The position numbers and the translations under genes are program-made. This document shows positions 22,692 to 27,321 of a DNA stretch of 27,321 bases, piece by piece (position 1 is the stretch's first letter; each line of letters opens with the position of its first letter). Source of the DNA: Azotobacter paspali (GTDB taxonomy: Bacteria; Pseudomonadota; Gammaproteobacteria; Pseudomonadales; Pseudomonadaceae); NCBI RefSeq assembly GCF_042434745.1, contig NZ_JBHLSS010000026.1; one strand, 5' to 3'. The notes under the pieces were generated by a model. The model was given only the letters and a program-made list of their open reading frames with translations, was not told the origin of the DNA and searched no databases.

Positions 22692-23029
22692 GGATGACCT
22701 TGGTTTCGACCGGAAATGGAAACGGGAAGACGGGAGCAGCCCGGCCAGGGGCGCCTGGCCGGGCGCGGCCGGGGCGATCCGCGATATTCCGGAGACACCG
22801 GCTGCCCGGCCCCCGCACGTGCCAGCAAAGCTACCCGAAATGCGCCGGGCAGGCCAGACGAAGGGTGCTCCGGGCGGGAGGCGGCTTTACTGTGATCAAA
22901 GATGGCCTGCCCAGTCGAATGAGCCCGGCTCGCCCACGCTTGATTGTCTTTCATGTGCCGGCCCGGTGCGGATGGGGTAGAATTCGCGCCCTCTTTAATT
23001 ATCGCCCAGCCGAACCCCAGGGGATTGCC
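22692..23029. other. ettA-glyA divergent intergenic region
   Basis: This 338-base spacer must hold the promoters of both genes. A TAGAAT hexamer at 22978-22983 is a good -10 for glyA, but no convincing -35 lies 16-18 bases upstream. A GC-rich dyad-like run occurs at 22740-22770. No additional gene is supported. Confidence 0.4.
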
Positions 23030-24283
<1,254 letters not shown>

Positions 24284-24289
24284 TCGGCA

Positions 24290-24357
24290 TAGGGGGCAGC
24301 CATGAAGCTGCGCCCCTGCCACACCACCCGGCATGCGGGTCCGCACCGGGCGGTTCG
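24290..24357 (-). ncRNA. Group II intron domains V and VI
   Basis: Domain V candidate at 24357-24319 (minus) reads GAACCGCCCGGTGCGGACCC then GCATGCCGGGTGGTGTGG, folding into a long stem capped by a small loop with an internal bulge. Domain VI candidate at 24316-24293 pairs GGGGC.CAGC with GGCTGCCCC around TTCAT. The intron end is then near 24289. Assigned by pattern; no covariance test was possible. Confidence 0.65.
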
Positions 24358-24368
24358 AGAAGTTGAGG

Positions 24369-24604
24369 TTATGTGAGTCGGGGTATACCGAGCTTGTCGA
24401 AGTAGCTCACCGAAAGGACACAGTGAATCTCCGACAGACTGCAATGCCACCCTCTGCCACCAACCCCAGCAGCAAGACTCGCCGGCCCATGGGTTGCCCC
24501 AAGACGGCGAAGGGACTTGTAGATGTCGTCCCCGTTCACCAGTGTTTGAGCTGGATTGCCCTGAGTCGTCGGCGTAGCCACGAGTCCAGATCCCTGAACA
24601 CCTT
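24369..24604 (-). pseudogene. Group II intron maturase, C-terminal fragment
   Basis: Two pieces in different frames read like the end of an intron-encoded reverse transcriptase/maturase. The first is KVFRDLDSWLRRRLRAIQLK HW, followed by TGA, matching the maturase domain-X pattern LDxWIRRRLR...W. The second is DDIYKSLRRLGATHGP and, after a Gly-rich stretch, CVLSVSYFDKLGIPRLT, the near-universal IEP ending (xxYFxxLGLPRL), with TAA at 24369-24371. A frameshift separates them, and the reverse transcriptase domain is missing altogether. It is non-functional. Confidence 0.75.
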
Positions 24605-24608
24605 CGGT

Positions 24609-24789
24609 CCAAGGCTTCGACGGACGCCAAGGCCTCGGTGGTCATCGTCAGCAAGGCCGCTTTGTCGAGATGACCGTTGCGGTAGTCGTCGGGCTGTGTT
24701 TCGAGCCAGCGTAGGTGCTCGAGCAGGAGTCGCTGATGAGGGTTCGTGACTGCTGGCTCCAGGGGTTGAGGATTGAAACGCCGGTCAAT
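24609..24789 (-). pseudogene. Fragment of an unrecognised gene overlapping the vapC tail
   Basis: In a frame different from vapC, residues reading NPHQRLLLEHLRWLETQPDD then YRNGHLDKAALLTMTTEALA and SVEALDR have strong GC third-position bias and helical character, as in real coding DNA. The frame is closed upstream by TGA at 24790-24792 with no conventional start, and it runs into the intron maturase scrap near 24605. I do not recognise the family. It may be the remains of a gene downstream of vapBC truncated by the intron-related junction. Confidence 0.4.
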
Positions 24790-25169
24790 TCAAAATCCGC
24801 CACGTTCCGGGTCACGATCGTCATGCCGTGAACGAGCGCCGTCGCGGCAATGAGCGCATCGCGCTCGCTCTTCTGATCCGGCACATGCAGCCTCGCGCAC
24901 CGGAGAGCCACGGCGGTATCCACTGCCAGAATGCGTCCGGCAAAGCCAGGAAGGACGTGCTGATCGAGCCACGCTCGCAGAAGCGCCCCTTGAGCTGCAT
25001 CCTTTCGTTCACACAGCAATACTCCGGTTTCCAACTCCATCACGGAGATGGCCGACAGGTACAACTCCCCGACCTGAACGCTTTGCGCCCAAGCAACAAC
25101 ACCGGTATCGGCCTTGCCCTGCTTGGCCTTGCGAAGCTCGGAGACAACATTGGTATCGAGCAAGAACAT
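24648..25169 (-). CDS. vapC: VapC-type PIN-domain toxin with C-terminal extension
   Basis: VapC toxins are Mg-dependent endoribonucleases. The PIN fold is complete: MFLLDTNVVSELRK (Asp6), SVMELETG (Glu44), ERDALIAATALVHG (Asp104) and TIVTRNVADFELTGVSILNPW (Asp125). Family members usually stop within a few residues of NPW (position 137). Here the frame continues 36 residues (SQQSRTLISDSC onward) through sequence whose coding bias belongs to another frame, so the natural stop seems lost. The start at 25169 overlaps the antitoxin stop by one base (TGATG), the typical coupling of toxin-antitoxin pairs; a TTG at 25172 is an alternative. The toxin may still be active. Confidence 0.88.
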   Translation of the reverse strand: MFLLDTNVVSELRKAKQGKADTGVVAWAQSVQVGELYLSAISVMELETGVLLCERKDAAQGALLRAWLDQHVLPGFAGRILAVDTAVALRCARLHVPDQKSERDALIAATALVHGMTIVTRNVADFELTGVSILNPWSQQSRTLISDSCSSTYAGSKHSPTTTATVISTKRPC

Positions 25170-25420
25170 CAAGAAAAATCCACCGGCTTCGTCTTGATCG
25201 TGGCGCGAGGGGCTTCAAACTCCATGTCCTCTCCCCCAGGCATCGCTAGGATGTCGATGATGCTGGGTTGGCTGCCGGTAAGTCGCTGATATTCTTCGAT
25301 GCACAGCAGAACGTGAGCCGGTTTCCCACGATCTGTGATGAACACAGGCCCGGTCAGCGCGGCCTTCTTTGCCCGGCTGGTGTCGTGATTGAACTCCCGG
25401 CTAGAAAGGGTCGTCGGCAT
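25169..25420 (-). CDS. vapB: Phd/YefM-family antitoxin (VapB role)
   Basis: The 83-residue protein starts MPTTLSSREFNHDTSRAKKA, continues with GPVFITDRGKPAHVLLCIEE YQRL, and ends with a disordered-looking acidic/basic tail (EDMEFEAPRATIKTKPVDFS). The first part is the Phd/YefM DNA-binding and dimer fold; the tail would wrap and inhibit the VapC toxin. The start at 25420 has GGAGG about eight bases upstream; an ATG at 25435 exists but has no ribosome binding site. The stop overlaps the toxin start. A perfect inverted repeat 21 bases upstream is a likely operator for autoregulation. Confidence 0.9.
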   Translation of the reverse strand: MPTTLSSREFNHDTSRAKKAALTGPVFITDRGKPAHVLLCIEEYQRLTGSQPSIIDILAMPGGEDMEFEAPRATIKTKPVDFS

Positions 25421-25440
25421 AGTCTGCTCCTCCAACGTAA

Positions 25441-25460
25441 ATGTAGGTATGTTTCTACAT
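25441..25460. promoter_or_regulatory. Inverted repeat, putative toxin-antitoxin operator
   Basis: ATGTAG (25441-25446) and CTACAT (25455-25460) are perfect 6-base arms around an 8-base spacer, 21 bases upstream of the antitoxin start. On the minus strand TATGAT (25464-25459) overlaps one arm as a possible -10, so binding would block transcription. Confidence 0.55.
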
Positions 25461-25549
25461 CATAGCAGCAGACCCGCATCTATAGCAGCGCTACCTTGAA
25501 GGCGAGGCGGACTTTCTCGCAACCGTTTTTCCTGATGGGGATAAGCGCC

Positions 25550-26499
25550 ACGGTGATGAACGAGCTCGTTCTTCAGCGTTCCCCAGAAGCTCTCGATCGG
25601 TGCCTTATCAAAACAGTTCCCCTTGCCTGACATCGAACGCTGCAGGCCAAACTGCTCCTGCAAATCACGGTAAGCTTTCGCGCAGTACTGACTGCCGCGA
25701 TCCGAACGATGGATGCGGCCTGGCGGTGGGCGGTGCTGCTGGAGTGCCCGGAACAGGACCCTGCTCACCAGATCGGTCGTCATCCGCTCCGAGAATGCGT
25801 AGCCAACGATCTCGCGGGTAAACACATCCTTCACGCCCGCCAGGTACAGCCCCCTCCCCAGTCGGGATATACGTGATATCGGCCGTCCACAGCGCATTCG
25901 GCCGGTTCGGCCTGAACACCTGTCCCAGCACATTCTCGGCGACTGGCAACGTATGCGACGGGTGAGTGGTCGCCTTGAATTTGCGCCTCTGCCGGCAACG
26001 CAGGCCCATTTCACGGCGCAGGCGAGCGATACGGTCGCGCCCGGCAGCAAAGCCCATCGCAGCAAGTTCTGGCTGTAAGCGGCGGATACCCTAGGTCTCC
26101 CGGTTTTTGCCATGGGCTGCCCGGATAGCCACCCGTAACCGCTCATTCTCCCGGTCTCGCGCCGAGGGGGCCCGCGCGTGCCAGTCGTAGAAGCCCGCGC
26201 CACGCGTACCGGGCAGTGACTCCCGAGCAAAGTACGCGGCTGCTTTTTTACGATATCCCGCTCCGTGCGGGCATCGGCGAGCTCCTTGCGCAGACGAGCA
26301 TTCTCCGCCTCCCGCTCGGCAACGGTTCTCGCCCCTGGGGCTGGTTTCTCACTGCCTGCCATGGCAGCCGCCACCCAAGTGGCCAGCGTTCCCTTGGGAA
26401 TGCCAACCGGCTGGCCGCCTCTTTACGGCTGAGTTCTTGTTCGAGGACCAGCTTCACCGCTTCGGCGCGGAACTCTCTGGGGTAACTGTTTCTGATCAT
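25550..26499 (-). pseudogene. IS3-family transposase (orfA/orfB), degenerate and truncated
   Basis: OrfA opens at 26499 with MIRNSYPREFRAEAVKLVLE and the helix-turn-helix segment LSRKEAASRL. A one-base loss near 26407 shifts the frame before GIPKGTLATWVAAAM. The leucine-zipper part (EREAENARLRKELADARTER) reaches a run of six A followed by G (26244-26249), the usual IS3 -1 slippage site. OrfB then reads AAAYFARESLPGTRGAGFYD. A TAG at 26091-26093 replaces the expected Tyr of TYGIRRL, and another frameshift near 25852 interrupts the core. DDE residues are all visible: ALWTADITYIPT, HRSDRGSQYCA, PIESFWGTLKNEL. Similarity stops after VHHR near 25550, so the last 40 or so residues and the right end are gone. 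It is inactive. Confidence 0.88.
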
Positions 26500-26768
26500 G
26501 TTTCACTCCCGATCACTGATGGTAGCAATCGAGACTGTCTGCCCGAATCAGGCTATCCCACCTACAGATCCGCGCAACTCAACGAAGCTGGCGTTCTTGA
26601 ACGTCACACTCTACGATCATCAATAATCTGGCAGCTAGAGCCTATTGGTTGGCAAATGGTTTTCCACCAGGGAACGCCAGCCGATGCCGACTCAAAGAAT
26701 GCAACATAGATCCTTCGTTCAAACAGACGGCCTTTGGCTATAAAGGACATTAGCTAACCAAGACACTG
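26500..26768. other. Spacer with a possible gene tail
   Basis: Upstream of the IS3 remnant an open plus-strand frame ending at 26709 reads AQLNEAGVLERHTLRSSIIW then QLEPIGWQMVFHQG. It has no good start and no recognised family, so it may be the tail of a gene broken by the element or chance. TGGGATAGCCTGATTCGGGC (minus strand, about 26561-26542) could be the element's end because IS3 ends start with TG, but its partner end is missing. Confidence 0.3.
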
Positions 26769-27131
26769 ATGTATCGAATTCATTTGCGAAAAATGATGAG
26801 TAGCGTCCAGGGGGTAGATGCCGACAGTTGCATTTTGGCTATGCCGGAGCTTCCGATTCAGCCGGCGTATCGAGTGTTGATGCAAGAGCTATGTAAATCG
26901 CTTGCGACACCTGCTAAGGCACTGATCGATGGAATCTATCTCTACGGCAGCGTTGCAAAAGGCTGCGCTAGGCTCGGTGTGTCGGATCTCGATGTCACTC
27001 TCATTCTTGGCCGATCCATTACAAGTATTGAGAACGAGTGGATTGAACAGGTACGGCAAGACCTTGAATGCCAACATCCAGAGGTCACCAAGATTGATTT
27101 CGATATCGGCTACCGCTCCGAGGCTGAGTGA
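26769..27131 (+). CDS. Nucleotidyltransferase-domain protein, probably truncated
   Basis: The frame encodes 120 residues. Residues about 55-80, IYLYGSVAKGCARLGVSDLD followed by VTLIL, are the DNA-polymerase-beta-like nucleotidyltransferase motif (GS...DxD) of minimal nucleotidyltransferases and aminoglycoside adenylyltransferases. A third acidic patch (KIDFDIGY) fits the third metal ligand. The frame ends abruptly at RSEAE, and unrelated minus-strand coding sequence begins 12 bases later. A C-terminal domain, which decides the substrate, is therefore probably lost. No start has a good ribosome binding site; ATG 26769, 26793, 26796 or 26841 are all possible. Third-position GC is lower than in the backbone, suggesting acquired DNA. 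Confidence 0.6.
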   Translation: MYRIHLRKMMSSVQGVDADSCILAMPELPIQPAYRVLMQELCKSLATPAKALIDGIYLYGSVAKGCARLGVSDLDVTLILGRSITSIENEWIEQVRQDLECQHPEVTKIDFDIGYRSEAE

Positions 27132-27142
27132 TCCCCACAAAA

Positions 27143-27321
27143 TCACCGCAGTTCCCGCGCTTGCCGGTGGACCTCCTGCCGCAGGGCCAACTCCAGCTCC
27201 CGCAGCCTCTCTCGGGAAATGTCTCCCACATAAGTGCGTGCATACTCCAGTCCCAGCCGCCACAGCGACAGCACGTGCTTGCACTTGAGACTGTTGCTCT
27301 GGAAGCACCGTTCGTGCTCCG
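27143..27321 (-). CDS. C-terminal part of an unrecognised protein, cut by window edge
   Basis: The minus-strand frame is open from the window edge to TGA at 27143-27145. It reads EHERCFQSNSLKCKHVLSLW then RLGLEYARTYVGDISRERLR and ELELALRQEVHRQAREL. GC-rich third positions and a long amphipathic helix (SRERLRELELALRQEVHRQA) support true coding. I do not recognise the family. Given its neighbours it could belong to another insertion element. The start lies outside the window. Confidence 0.5.
   Translation of the reverse strand, partial: EHERCFQSNSLKCKHVLSLWRLGLEYARTYVGDISRERLRELELALRQEVHRQARELR

Larger units (their letters stand above)
24289..24604 (-). mobile_element. Group II intron 3' remnant
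   Basis: On the minus strand this segment holds, in order, a broken maturase C-terminus, a domain V-like hairpin and a domain VI-like hairpin ending CCCCTAT. The layout (reverse-transcriptase C-terminus, short spacer, DV, DVI) is that of the 3' end of bacterial group II introns, with the class C type of DV sequence. The 5' ribozyme domains and most of the ORF are absent, so it is an inactive scar. Confidence 0.75.

Noticed and set aside
21054..22697. Long plus-strand open frame opposite ettA
   Set aside because: Composition mirrors the ettA codons. EttA on the minus strand explains every base, with all ABC motifs.
22940..22983. Full sigma-70 promoter for glyA
   Set aside because: TAGAAT fits a -10, but TTGATT lies about 32 bases away and no -35 is found at 16-18 bases.

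Overview
The window is high-GC gammaproteobacterial DNA of the Pseudomonadaceae type. Its backbone order, rpsT / ogt / creA / proB / obgE / rpmA / rplU / ispB / fklB / YqhA-type membrane protein / small hypothetical / Lon-like protease / DksA-TraR-like gene / DUF3015 / DUF4105, matches my memory of the PA4563-PA4580 region of Pseudomonas aeruginosa. The many decayed mobile elements at both ends, together with this synteny, would fit Azotobacter. That genus call is an inference; no 16S or diagnostic gene is present.

Left end (1-2350): a broken IS630-family transposase cut by the window edge, an intact class I SAM methyltransferase, a short C-terminal gene scrap (possibly gshA-like), and about 600 bases with no supportable gene before the rpsT promoter. 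Core (2360-16705): rpsT with promoter and terminator. On the minus strand, a block runs rplU-rpmA (own promoter and terminator), then obgE-proB-creA-ogt (translation factors, proline synthesis, alkylation repair). ispB runs divergently from rplU and converges on fklB at a perfect 30-base palindromic terminator. Further minus-strand genes are fklB, a UPF0114 membrane protein, a small hypothetical gene, and a large Lon-like ATP-dependent protease with an intact Ser/Lys dyad. Next comes a DksA/TraR zinc-finger gene that has lost its start codon and carries two frameshifts. After it are an exported DUF3015 protein and a DUF4105 (Lnb-type) envelope protein, then two small conserved hypothetical genes.

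Iron module (16877-20920): Fur box, FecI-type ECF sigma factor, FecR-type anti-sigma regulator and a TonB-dependent siderophore receptor with an STN signalling domain, all on the minus strand. This is a cell-surface-signalling cassette: a loaded receptor would signal through FecR to FecI. The receptor is frameshifted near its C-terminus. Its AT-richer plug and barrel are joined to a GC-rich signal/STN part, so it looks mosaic.

Right part (20998-27321): ettA (ABC-F translation throttle) and glyA (serine hydroxymethyltransferase) are divergent housekeeping genes. Immediately after the glyA stop the sequence becomes a scrapyard: the 3' end of a group II intron (maturase C-terminus plus domains V/VI), a scrap of an unknown gene, a VapBC toxin-antitoxin pair whose toxin reads past its usual end, a degenerate IS3-family element, a truncated nucleotidyltransferase, and the C-terminal part of an unrecognised gene at the window edge.

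I did not find a clearly new multi-gene system. The most interesting signals are the decaying stress regulator, the intron scar abutting glyA, the mosaic broken receptor, the paired DnaA-box repeats around one small gene, and the VapC/unknown-frame junction.
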